Shown piece after piece: positions 24,634 through 34,199 of a stretch of DNA of 64,000 nt. The first letter of the stretch is position 1; every line of letters begins with the position of its first letter. The notes beneath the pieces were generated by a model. That model was not told the origin of the DNA. It did no database searches and saw only the letters and a program-made list of their open reading frames with translations. The position numbers and the translations under genes are program-made. This DNA comes from Leptasterias polaris (taxonomy: Eukaryota; Echinodermata; Asteroidea; Forcipulatida; Asteriidae): positions 248,001 to 312,000 of the forward strand of contig JAZGTN010000163.1 in NCBI GenBank assembly GCA_037783415.1, written 5' to 3'.

Positions 24634-25210
24634 ATGCATAAACTTAAATTACTCAACTTGAAAAGTATCAACAGATACCAACAGTGTATCTTCATGTATA
24701 AACACATGAAAGGACTACTTCCTGACTCATTCAACGACTACTTAGAACTTAACCGTAATATTCATCGCCACAATACCAGATCTTCTTCTAATTTTCATCT
24801 TCCCAAACACAGAACAACAGCCTTCCATCATAACATCTGTTTCTCTGGACCCTCAAATTGGAATAAACTGCCAAATAGTATAAAAACTGCCCCAACACCT
24901 GCTACCTATAAACACAAACTAAAAGCCCACTTGCTCAACAACCCCCCTGTATAGCCTTCTGTACAAACAAAGTAATACAAACCATGTTATTCATATTTGT
25001 TTTCTGTATATTGTGTATATGAAAATTATAATTTGATGTTTTGTAATTGTTTACTTACATGTGCGTTTGTTTGTATTTTTGTCCAAGGCATTTCTGCCAA
25101 CAAGCATTGTTTTGCTTTTTTGGATTTGCCTCCTTCAATATATACCTTCTTATCAATTGTATTGACCTTTTGTTATTGGCGGAAATAAATGTTCTTTGAA
25201 TGAATGAACT
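24634..25210 (+). mobile_element. LINE 3' fragment, L2/CR1 type
   Basis: The ORF at 24634-24954 ends a non-LTR reverse transcriptase: YQQCIFMYKHMKGLLPDSF, NIHRHNTRSSSNFHLPKHR and SNWNKLPNSIKTA are the familiar distal LINE motifs. A 3' UTR follows and ends near 25205 in TGAATGAATGAA, the 3' repeat type of L2-like elements. The 5' part is missing, as in ordinary 5'-truncated LINE insertions. It sits in intron 5 of P450 copy B. Confidence 0.8.
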
Positions 25211-25649
25211 AAATCCAACAAACAAAACACAAAATGTGAAACAAACGTCACTTTAGAAAACTTAAAAAGAGATAACAAACATTAGGTAAGAACCAAAAAC
25301 AAAAAACAGTAACAATTCTCTCTCATTTTTGATCTTATTATAACGTAGCCGCGTTCAATACGCAATATGCAATTTTGATATCGTCATGGATACCGCGCGG
25401 TCACCCATGAAATAACAATTTTAAGTTCTGCTCAACAATTTATTATTCTGCTCAAACAATTCAAAATTCTTTCTCTTTATTATAGGTCGACGTCACTGTA
25501 TGGGGGAAAGTCTCGCCAGAACAGAGCTATTCATTTTTTTTGTCAACCTGCTCCAGCAGTTCACCATCGAGTTCCCTGCAGAGAAAACCCTGTGGTACAT
25601 CAGAGCGCTATCACAACTTCTTGTAACAATGCATGTCACTAATTTATAA

Positions 25650-26399
25650 GTTTACTGATAACTTGATTAAGCAAAAGTTTTGCTGAAAAGTAAAACATTG
25701 AATTTAATTTTAACCAGACTCTTTATAATTCCTGCAAAATATTTCCATGCGTTCACAGACAAGACTATGACGAAAGTGATTTATCCCCCAACTGTCCCGC
25801 TTGCTCAAGCGTCCCCAGCAACGCAAGAATTGGAGCAATTGGTTGATTTCCCCTGCACCGCATATTATTGGCTCATTGTCAAAACTCTTTATATAACATA
25901 ATTTGTAACACATTCACAATTATATTCTTTACCAATACATATACAGTAATATGTTTTCTGCCCGCGAAATTGTTGTGACCTAGATTTGTAAGAATTTACA
26001 CAGTGCGCCCGCACGCACGTGAACCTTCAAGCCCACCTACATGTACATGTATGTTGTCAATGTTTGTCCATAATAAAACAACACGTGCAAATGCGTGCCG
26101 CTGTGACATGAATACTGCCTTCCCTGCGTATAAAGCATTCTATCGTTTAGGCGATAAAATGAATTATACCTATCTTGTACATATCAAAATGTTATCATCA
26201 ATGACTGTGAAAAACCGTCCAAATTACTACCAATGTGAAAACTTTGAACATCACCATAATGGCGTATGGGACTTTGTGTAAGCAATAACATCACTCTAAC
26301 AACCCCCCCCCCCCCCCCCCCCCCACCTACTCTGAATGTACTACAAACTGTGCACAACACACGATTCCCTTTTCTGTTCTCTACCCCCACCCTCATCAG
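25650..26399. other. Spacer between P450 copy B and FATP exons
   Basis: Contains a C run (about 26304-26322). No AMP-binding (YTSGTTG-type) exon of the downstream gene is found here. Confidence 0.45.
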
Positions 26400-28573
26400 G
26401 TGGCACTATCGCTATCTCCAAGTTCTCAGCGAGACGATTTTGGGATGACGTCCGCAAATATCGAGCAACTGCCTTCCAATACATCGGGGAGATATGTCGC
26501 TACTTGTTGGCACAGCCTCTGGTGAGATAACAATATTATACTTCACAAGGTGTGGAAAAGAAACCTTACAGAAGACATAAGAAATGTTTTATCAAATTTG
26601 ATGTATTACTGTCTAAGCCAATCTCAAATGCTTGCAGTGGAAAATTACATTGTATAAAGTAACTTGATTCTGAAAGAATAAAACCCAACGAGGTAGGTCG
26701 CGCTTTATTTTGTCAAACTGAGAATCAATACACAAAGATGAATATTTGTTTTTGAAAAATGTAAATAGTATTACAGTGTACTTTTAGAATGACAATCCTG
26801 TTTGATTCCATGGTCGATGGTTATACTCCTTATAGTATGGTTTCAGTATGTATTGGACAAGAAACTAATATGTGCTCTTCTAGCTTCTTGTTAAGTCTCG
26901 AATACTGTATTATTAATTTTTGGTTGAAAACGAAAAGCTGACTAGAGCGGGTTTTGAACCTCCAGATAAACTTGCTGACGATCTACCAATTGAGTTATCT
27001 AACATTAGGGCTTGATTGCTCAGTTTGTAGAGCCTTAGCACGTTAATCTGGAGGTCGCAGGTTCAAGCCCTGCTCTAGTCAATTTTGGTTTATTCAACCC
27101 AAACTATATTTAAAATGTATCAGGTCAGTTCCCCTTGTTTTAATTTTTTTTCTAGCGTCAAGACGACGGACAATATGGCCACAAAATCCGCTTTGCTTTC
27201 GGGAATGGACTGAGGCCAGATATATGGAAGGAATTCGAGGAGAGATTCAACATTAATCGTGTTGCTGAGTTCTACGGTTCTACAGAGTGTCCGTATTTAT
27301 CAATCAATATGGATGGCAAAGTGGGAAGTGTTGGGAGATACCACGGTATTAACAGGGTAAGATATAACGAAAGAGATGTTTGATGCTTTGCATGGCGTGA
27401 ATCACAAGGAACACTAGACACATCATGGTATGAACATGATTATAATAAAAGACACGAACTCACGCAACGAGAGAAACTCATGTTATTATATAACTCTTCG
27501 GGAACTCAACGATAATAGCACTGACCTAATAACGATTAAAAATTAACCCACTTTACAAAACTGATTGCTTGCCACTATTATCTGGCAGGATTTGACAGAT
27601 ATCTTTGATATCGTTCGATGTGACGTCGAATCCGCTCAACCACTTCGCGATGTGGACGGCAAGTGCATCTCAACACCTCCGGGTAATTATACAACTCGCT
27701 GGTTAAACCATTGAGTGGTTTAAGCCAGTTTTAAATAATAATAATAATTATAGTTTAAATCCATGAGTCTTCTCTTGAATCTAATCCTCAAGCTGCATGG
27801 TCTGAAGACAATAGCAGTAGAGTTTATTGTGGTTTATTTTTTTTAATTTCTGATGTTGTTTTTGATGTTGTTGTTGCTGCTGTTGTTGTTATGGCTGCTG
27901 TTGCTGTTGTTGTTGTTGCTGCTGTTGCTGCTGCTGTCGGTGCTGGTGATAATGCTGCTCATGTTGCTGTCGGTGCTGCTGCTGCTGGTGCTGGTGCTGC
28001 TGCTTTCGGTGCTGCTGCTGGTGCTGCTGCTGCTGCTTTCGGTGCTGCTGGTGCTGCTGCTGCTGTCAGTGCTGGTGCTGCTGCTGCTGTCAGTGCTGGT
28101 GCTGATGCTGGTGTTGCTGTGCCTTGCTGGTGCTGCTGTGCTGCTACTGCTACTAGTTCTGCAGGTGCTGCGTCTACTGGAGGTGCTGTTGCTGTTGTTA
28201 TTTGCTGATTGTTTTTGGGTTTTTTTGCAAATTGAGGTTAAGTGAATTGAGAAGGTGACAACACAGAAGGGGAAAAACAATTAAGAAAACAAATCTAATA
28301 AGTAAACAATTTGCACGATTTTCAGTGTAAGTTAAGTTCAAAATTTGACAGTTATTCAACATGAATTTCGACAGGCGAGACAGGTTTGATGCTGATTCGA
28401 TTAGGAAAAACCCGTGAATTCGAAGGTTACCTGGCAGACAAAGCGACAAACGAGAAGAAACTGGTGAGGAACGTGAAAAGGGAAGGTGACGTGTTTTTCA
28501 ATACTGGAGATTTGATGATACATGATACAGATGGACATTTGTATTTCAAAGATAGACTCGGTGATACATTCAG
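26400..28573 (+). CDS. Fatty acid transport protein / very-long-chain acyl-CoA synthetase (SLC27A type), four internal exons
   Basis: Exons 26400-26521, 27156-27356, 27589-27682 and 28375-28573 join in one open frame with GT-AG borders. FATPs are membrane-bound enzymes that import and activate long fatty acids by adenylation and CoA thioesterification. Landmarks: [13 protein letters not shown] then [38 protein letters not shown] (adenylate-forming motif); [25 protein letters not shown]. The next exon should start with the W-K-G-E-N-type motif and the earlier ones carry YTSGTTG; neither was found. The first exon lies only 750 bp after the P450 pseudogene. So it is a fragment, or a gene with very large introns. 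No stops in the visible part. Confidence 0.85.
26939..27003 (-). repeat. tRNA-like arm of a palindrome, left
   Basis: On the minus strand this resembles the tRNA-like sequence at 27009-27080: GACTAGAGC acceptor, GGTTTTGAACC T-arm region, ACCAATTGAGTTAT D-arm region. It is more degraded than the right arm. Together they form an inverted repeat of about 140 bp in a FATP intron. Confidence 0.6.
27009..27080 (+). tRNA. tRNA-like sequence (tRNA-Asn GUU-like), probably repeat-derived
   Basis: A 72-nt cloverleaf can be drawn: acceptor GGCTTGA/TCTAGTC with mismatches, D-arm GCTC...GAGC, T-arm GCAGG TTCAAGC CCTGC, and central loop ACGTTAA with GTT in the anticodon position. The anticodon stem is weak and the usual U33 is C. 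With the inverted partner 5 bp away, this is better read as a tRNA-derived palindromic repeat than a working tRNA gene. Confidence 0.4.
27683..28374 (+). other. FATP intron carrying the CTG tract
   Basis: This intron contains AAT repeats near 27736 and the long CTG/TTG tract annotated separately. Confidence 0.6.
27853..28200. repeat. Imperfect CTG/TTG trinucleotide tract, about 350 bp
   Basis: Almost every triplet is CTG, TTG, GTG or a variant, giving long spurious poly-Leu, poly-Ala and poly-Ser ORFs. It lies in a FATP intron. Confidence 0.9.
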
Positions 28574-29030
28574 GTGGGTTTATGTTCAGATCATTTTAAG
28601 TTGGATAGGTTGCACCTCTACTAAATTGGATTGGGTTTATATAACCCTTTCAGTACCAACACATATTGGCTACTTATGCCATGGTGACCAGAGACATTTC
28701 CTTGACATGGCTACCTGGTGACCAAAACTATTTTAGGAAAATTTCAGGTTACAGCGCCCTCACAAGGCAGATTGGGGTTAGCCTAGGTCCTAGTCACATA
28801 ATGCAAGTTGAGCAAGCAATTAAATTACTGTTTCCTTTGGCATATTGCCTTGGACTAAATCATTGCCTTAAACACATATTTGAGGTATGGTATTATGACC
28901 ACTAAATACACAATTGAGTAGTTTAAATGTTTAAGCTAAACATTTGTCAAGTAGCTGTTCATACCAATCTGCATGAGACATATTTTTGAAACGTTAAATA
29001 AACATAAGGTTTTAAGATATTACTTTTCAA
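28574..29030. other. Sequence after the last FATP exon
   Basis: No further FATP exon recognised; the ORFs at 28386-28905 beyond the donor are read-through. Confidence 0.45.
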
Positions 29031-30300
29031 ACAGCATCCTCCCCCCCCCCCAAACCCGCCCAAAAATAAAAAAATGTTGGTTGAGCCTCACCGATACTGG
29101 GAGTTGGTGACTATACCCATGTTGATCAATAGGTTAAGGCTGCCATTTAGATTGTTGGCAAATTATGATTCCTCCAAAAAACAAAAGGTTTTAAGAAATT
29201 TTTTAGGAAGCAACCCCCCCCAAAAAAAACCCGCTCCTAGGAAAAGACATGAAATATAAACAAGAGAGTTTGGATTACGCACAATATGACTTAGAAATAA
29301 ATGACTGGTAAAATCAAAAGTTTAATTTTTTTCTACATTTAATGACAAAGAAGGAACTGACATAAAAGAACATTAAATATTGCCCATTTATAAATGTCCG
29401 CCAATAAATTAGGTTTTGGTCCGTATCTCCATCTATGAGCCTCACATACAAAAATTATAATTGCCATGGTGGTTCAGTCACTTGTAAAAGGCGGCCATTT
29501 TGATTATTATAACATTAAAAATAAACAAGAGAAGTTTGATTAAGCACAATATGAACGTTGCTCGAACAAAATAACTCATAAAATATATGTTTTACCTATC
29601 ATTCACCAATATGTAAAGAAGAAACAAACATAAAATATTTCAAAAGTGCTATACTTGTATTTTCTAAGTACCATCCTCCCCCCCCCCCCCCCCGCCTCAA
29701 TGTTGGAAACTTGAATGTATTAAGGATCCAGGAACCCAACAAGACACACAATTTAATAATTGCATCAGTCGGTTAAGGCGGCCATTTTAATAATAAAAAT
29801 GGCCGCCAAACAATTTTGTTTTGGCCCGTAACATAAAATATTGCCAGGTTTTCAGGATGCTGGAACCCAATGAGACCAAATAGAAACAATGTGGTACAGT
29901 TGCTTAAGTCGGCCATTTTGAGTATTTAAAAATTAGTTTCTGAGACCTGAAATAAACATGTTTTAATTAATTCCTTTTGAAGCACCCCCCAAACCCGCTC
30001 ATAGGATTGCACATTCAATAAACAGAAGAGAGGAACTGGACAAAAATTACTCCTCAAATCAAATTTACACCTATCATGAACCAATATGTAAAGAAGGAAC
30101 TAACATTACATTTTGCCAAAGTGCTATACTTGTTTTTTCTAAGTACCATCTCCCCCCCATGCTATACTTGTTTTTTCTAAGTACCATCTCCCCCCCCCCC
30201 CCACCATGCTATACTTGTTTTTTCTAAGTACCATCTCCCCCCCCCCCCCCCCCCCCACCTCAATGTTGATTGTTGGCAGGCATGCGATTGTGGGATTCAA
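29031..30300. repeat. Degenerate tandem zone with poly-C runs
   Basis: Recurring blocks: C runs of 7-18 preceded by CATCCT or CCATCT; GGCGGCCATTTT (about 29490, 29780; variant near 29910); AAACAAGAGA plus GATTA.GCACAATATGA (29258, 29524); CTATACTTGTTTTTTCTAAG (30126, 30169, 30212). At 30122-30260 a unit of about 45 bp is repeated three times. Confidence 0.7.
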
Positions 30301-30434
30301 CATTGTAGCGGGGGGGGAGAGTATTCAGAAAGTGTAGAAAATTATTCGTTTGGTGTGGAAATTCTCCAATAATGGTATAACCGCTTTACAAAGTTGTTAC
30401 ATAATTAACTTAATAGTTGAATTGGTGACCTAAT

Positions 30435-32168
30435 TTATCGCTTGGTGTGGAATTTCTCAAAGCATGGTATAACACACATTGGCTTGATACACTGCTTACA
30501 AATCGTGCGAGTTTGTTTCCGATTAGAGGTGGAACTGCATACAACACAGTCACGTTTCTTCCCGTCAACATTCGGACCTGGAAAGTGCTGAGTTGAAAGG
30601 GCGTTTGAAGCACTTGACACTTTACGGGCATGGTGAACTGGGTTGTTCTCGAAGCTTGAAATAAGTGCCTCTATCACCTTGACCCGAAAATCCAAAGTAG
30701 ACAAGCTCTTGTTTGTATGGATGCTGTTGTATACGACATTAGCATTAAGCAAACATATGTCTAGGATTGTAATAAATACACGTTTCCACCATTTGAATGT
30801 TTTGTGGGTATGAGTATAGTACGTGCATAATTGTCCTGCCAGATCCGTGCCCCCCATGTATTTATTGTAATCCTCGACTATGCACGGTTTTTTGATATGA
30901 CGAAATCCTGTTGAAGTTTTCCGGCTCCGAATCTTTTTACTAGTGACACTGCAATCGCCATAGTTTGAGAGGAGAGTGACACGTTTTGTGTCCTGCCACA
31001 TAACGCATAGTTGGCCTGCTTTCTGAAAAAATTTGGGATCTGCACCGCTTTTCATAGGAAATTTCTTGGAGTTTGCTACGTCGGGTATCCCTAGGGTGGT
31101 ATAGCGCACAGTTCCACAAGCTCCGAATCCTAGCTCAGACAACTTGGAGAACAGAGCCGGGCTAGTAAACCAATTGTCCATGTAGATGCAATGTCCTTTA
31201 TTTTCGAGTCCCTGCAAAAGGTTCAATACTACGTTGCCTGGTGCACCTATTTCGGATGGATGGTTTGTCTCAGGATCACTTACAGAGGACTGTCCTTGTG
31301 GGCACCTGGGCTGCGATCCTGTGAACAACTCCCAGGCACATGTGTACCCTGTGTCGGATTCGTTCAATGAGAAAGATTTCAATCCCCATTTTGCGGCTTT
31401 TCTTGGCATGTACTGCTTGAAGCTCACCCGTCCTTTGAATTTGACCATCGTCTCGTCCGGTGAAAGGCTTCGTCCCGGCTGGTACACCCGGAGGAATGAT
31501 GGTAGTACAATGTTTAACAGTGGCCGTAATTTAGCAAGTTTGTCACGGGGAGAGTCGCCCTCGACATCTCTGTTATTGGCGAGGTGAAAAAATCTTAGGA
31601 TTGCAGTAAATCGGTTACGAGCCATGGTTGCTGAGTACAGGGGACTTCGTAGAATTTCAGACCTGGACCAATGCATGGAGTAACGAGGCCTTTTGTTGAT
31701 TCCCATGCAAAGAAGTAGGGCCACGAATGCCATCATTTCAGGTACATCAGTTGGTCTCCATGCACACTTATTTTCTGCCCCCGCTTCCAATATTTGTTCA
31801 GCATAACGATTAGTCTCTAGTACCATCATCTGCCACACTGCTTCACAAAAGTACAGTTTGAAGATTTGTATGGGGGAGAACGAACTGAAGTCTTCTGTAG
31901 CCCCGGTGTTTGCTGTAAATTTAACAGGCGGTCGCCGTGTGTAACAGTTGGCTTCACGCCATCCACACCTGAAATTCGTATTTTTTTTGGTCTTCTTACC
32001 CTTCTTAGAACAGGTTAATGTTGCTGTTGATGTCGAGGCCCTCGGCTCTGTATCCTCACTGTCTTCTGACGTCTCCGAGTCCTCAAGTGGCGATTCCTCG
32101 TCAGATGACATTTCTGAACCACTGTCTGCGAAAATTTCTTCCAAAATTTTTTCATTTTCTTCGGCCAT
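30435..32168 (-). CDS. piggyBac transposase, intact 577-aa ORF
   Basis: DDE/D-family transposase of the piggyBac/PGBD4 type, which excises and inserts at TTAA. Order: acidic Ser/Glu-rich N-terminus (1-55), Lys-rich patch, DDE_Tnp_1_7 domain from about residue 90, C-terminal Cys-rich finger. The three acidic residues are in SLSPDETMVKFKGR, HCIYMDNWFTS and KYMGGTDLAGQL. The finger reads CVVCSS, then ICKQCIKPMCVIPCF. Length is normal and no stop or frameshift is seen. The ATG at 32168 is followed directly by the acidic tail usual in PGBD proteins. Single exon. A recently active transposon is likelier than a domesticated gene because TIR sequence remains upstream. Confidence 0.95.
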   Translation of the reverse strand: MAEENEKILEEIFADSGSEMSSDEESPLEDSETSEDSEDTEPRASTSTATLTCSKKGKKTKKNTNFRCGWREANCYTRRPPVKFTANTGATEDFSSFSPIQIFKLYFCEAVWQMMVLETNRYAEQILEAGAENKCAWRPTDVPEMMAFVALLLCMGINKRPRYSMHWSRSEILRSPLYSATMARNRFTAILRFFHLANNRDVEGDSPRDKLAKLRPLLNIVLPSFLRVYQPGRSLSPDETMVKFKGRVSFKQYMPRKAAKWGLKSFSLNESDTGYTCAWELFTGSQPRCPQGQSSVSDPETNHPSEIGAPGNVVLNLLQGLENKGHCIYMDNWFTSPALFSKLSELGFGACGTVRYTTLGIPDVANSKKFPMKSGADPKFFQKAGQLCVMWQDTKRVTLLSNYGDCSVTSKKIRSRKTSTGFRHIKKPCIVEDYNKYMGGTDLAGQLCTYYTHTHKTFKWWKRVFITILDICLLNANVVYNSIHTNKSLSTLDFRVKVIEALISSFENNPVHHARKVSSASNALSTQHFPGPNVDGKKRDCVVCSSTSNRKQTRTICKQCIKPMCVIPCFEKFHTKR

Positions 32169-32460
32169 GTTGTCAGAATGATCTCTTACTGAAGAATGCG
32201 TGGGGGGACGCTTAACGATTGATACCGCTTAAATTTTTAAACTTGCGACGCTTCAGGGCACACGCGGCCAGCTTGTTACCAAGGGGATGGACAAAAGGCG
32301 ATTGAGGGGGCTATTAACATTTTGATAACTTACTTTTGGTCGATGTGCCACAGAGGCTCATTGGTCACCAAGAGTGCTAATAATTCCGTGCCATACGGGC
32401 TCATTGGTCACCAAGTGGAATGTTGTTTTGAGCCGCTATGGCACGGCGGTACTGAAAGGG
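30435..32460 (-). mobile_element. piggyBac transposon, one end identified
   Basis: Read on the minus strand, the upstream end is CCCTTTCAGTACCGCC (right edge at 32460), a typical piggyBac CCCTTT start. Inside it an 18-bp direct repeat, GGCTCATTGGTCACCAAG, occurs at 32355-32372 and 32398-32415, a likely subterminal transposase-binding pair. The flanking tetramer is TTAT, not TTAA. No matching TIR was found on the 30.3-kb side, so the left boundary is unknown. Confidence 0.7.
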
Positions 32461-32528
32461 TTATATAAAACTCACTTTCTCAAGGACAAAGTTTTTTAAC
32501 TGAATAAACAAAATTAAAAATTAGTAAG

Positions 32529-32744
32529 TCATAGAAATTGTTCTATTAACTGAGGAAATGCCTCAGGATGAGGGAGTGCTGTGAATTGTTTGCTGTGGCA
32601 TGCCCAATAAACTGTACGATTGTCTAAGGAAAACATAGCAAGGCCAGGGAAGGCATCACGACATGTAAGTAACAGTGCCATAGTACCGGGGTCAATGCGG
32701 TTTCTGAACGTTGTACGCTGAAACTGACTGAGATATGTGGCCAT
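32529..32744 (-). CDS. Hypothetical 71-aa ORF
   Basis: An isolated ORF starting MATYLSQFQRTTFRNR, balanced in composition and outside repeats. No family recognised; it could be an exon or chance. Confidence 0.15.
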   Translation of the reverse strand: MATYLSQFQRTTFRNRIDPGTMALLLTCRDAFPGLAMFSLDNRTVYWACHSKQFTALPHPEAFPQLIEQFL

Positions 32745-32902
32745 GTTCAGGCTGTACTATAGCCTACCGTAGACGAACCTGTGCAGCGCGAAACATTTTC
32801 CAGGAAACAATGCAACAGTCATGAGCAATGCTAATCAAACTTGAGTTTCTTCCACCAGTTTTCGACCTTCGGAATTAACACAGATGAATCTACCAATGAG
32901 TT

Positions 32903-33915
32903 GAAATATACCCGACCCCCCTTTGTCGTGTTTAGGGGGTCGGACTCTTGCCAATATAGTTTCGGAAATATACTCGACCCCCCCTTTGTCGTGCTTAGGG
33001 GGTCGGACTCTTGCCAATGTAGTTTGAAATATACCCGACCCCCCTTTGTCGTGTTTAGGGGGTCGGACTCTTGCCGATATAGTTTGAAATATACTCGACC
33101 CCCTTTGTCGTGCTTAGGGGGTCGGACTCTTGCCAATATAGTTTGAAATATACCCGACCCCCTTTGTCGTGTTTAGGGGGTCGGACTCTTGCCAATGTAG
33201 TTTGAAATATACTCGACCCCCCTTTGTCGTGCTTAGGGGGTCGGACTCTTGCCAATATAGTTTGAAATATACCCGACCCCCTTTGTCGTGTTTAGGGGGT
33301 CGGACTCTTGCCAATGTAGTTTGAAATATACCCGACCCCCTTTGTCGTGTTTAGGGGGTCGGACTCTTGCCAATAGTTTCGGAAATATACTCGACCCCCT
33401 TTGTCGTGCTTAGGGGGTCGGACTCTTGCCAATATAGTTTGAAATATACCCGACCCCCTTTGTCGTGTTTAGGGGGTCGGACTCTTGCCAATGTAGTTTG
33501 AAATATACCCGACCCCCCTTTGTCGTGTTTAGGGGGTCGGACTCTTGCCAATATAGTTTGAAATATACCCGACCCCCCTTTGTCGTGTTTAGGGGGTCGG
33601 ACTCTTGCCAATGTAGTTTGAAATATACCCGACCCCCTTTGTCGTGTTTAGGGGGTCGGACTCTTGCCAATGTAGTTTGAAATATACCCGACCCCCCTTT
33701 GTCGTGTTTAGGGGGTCGGACTCTTGCCAATGTAGTTTGAAATATACCCGACCCCCCTTTGTCGTGTTTAGGGGGTCGGACTCTTGCCAATATAGTTTGA
33801 AATATACCCGAGCCCCTTTGTCGTGTTTAGGGGGTCGGACTCTTGCCAATGTAGTTTGAAATATACCCGACCCCCCTTTGTCGTGTTTAGGGGGTCGGAC
33901 CCCTTTGTCGTATTT
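32903..33915. repeat. 60-bp satellite, about 16 units
   Basis: Unit: AATATACCCGACCCCC, TTTGTCGTGTTTAGGGGG, TCGGACTCTTGCCAATATAG, TTTG. Units are 59 or 60 bp depending on a C5/C6 run. GACCCCC and GGGGGTC inside each unit can form a hairpin. The minor differences GTGTTT/GTGCTT and ATATAG/ATGTAG are shared between non-adjacent units, as in homogenised satellites. ORFs across it (PPKHDKGG, SDPLNTTKGG) are by-products of the near-60-bp period. Confidence 0.95.
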
Positions 33916-34096
33916 TTGGCATAATGCAATTTTAATAATTTTGCTGCTTCTTTTTCAGAGAGGAAAATTCATCGGACCAGGAGAACTAATACTTTTAGTA
34001 ATAGAAATCCTTTGATCGGTGTGTAAGGGCATGCTCCATGGAAAGGGTAACAGGCATACGTTGGAACCACGCTTTCGCACACACAGTGACATCCTG

Positions 34097-34133
34097 TATA
34101 AAAGGAAGTGTCGTCTTATCGTCTTGGTCAGTT
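34097..34133 (+). promoter_or_regulatory. TATA box plus initiator
   Basis: TATAAAA (34097-34103) is followed 31-33 bp later by TCAGTT (34128-34133), a classic metazoan initiator spacing. Predicted start at A34130, 70 nt before the ATG at 34200. This argues that the upstream extension of the reading frame (34038-34199) is not coding. Confidence 0.6.
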
Positions 34134-34199
34134 GCATGCAGGACGCACAACCTTGTGGTTACGAATTTCTCAACTCGTCAGGGCGACAATTGCAACACT

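Larger units (their letters stand above)
19914..25649 (+). pseudogene. Cytochrome P450 (CYP2-type) copy B, six-exon pseudogene
   Basis: Exons by comparison with copy C: 19914-20265, 20632-21038, 22718-22957, 23703-23889, 24150-24289 and 25486-25649. All have GT-AG borders and the same phases. Retained motifs: anchor and LPPGPIGWPVIG hinge, WKERRR (helix C), EILR (ExxR of helix K) and [11 protein letters not shown] (heme thiolate loop, Cys ligand). Lesions: in-frame TAA at 20781-20783 in exon 2 where copy C has Glu; a 2-nt gain near 24190 in exon 5 that shifts the frame; a C-terminus after the heme region that no longer resembles copy C. In helix I the acidic residue of AGTDTT is Val (GGTVTT). 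Intron 5 holds a LINE fragment. It cannot make a normal enzyme. Confidence 0.9.

Noticed and set aside
27843..28280. Poly-Ser, poly-Leu and poly-Ala ORFs
   Set aside because: By-products of an intronic CTG/TTG tract lying between two FATP exons.
31186..31587. Plus-strand 133-aa ORF
   Set aside because: Antisense shadow of the piggyBac transposase.
32831..33859. Series of overlapping 60-126-aa ORFs on both strands (PPKHDKGG / SDPLNTTKGG type)
   Set aside because: They are the 60-bp satellite read in several frames.
34038..34199. 54-residue N-terminal extension of the unrecognised single-exon protein
   Set aside because: It overlaps the TATA box and predicted start site; the ATG at 34200 fits the promoter.
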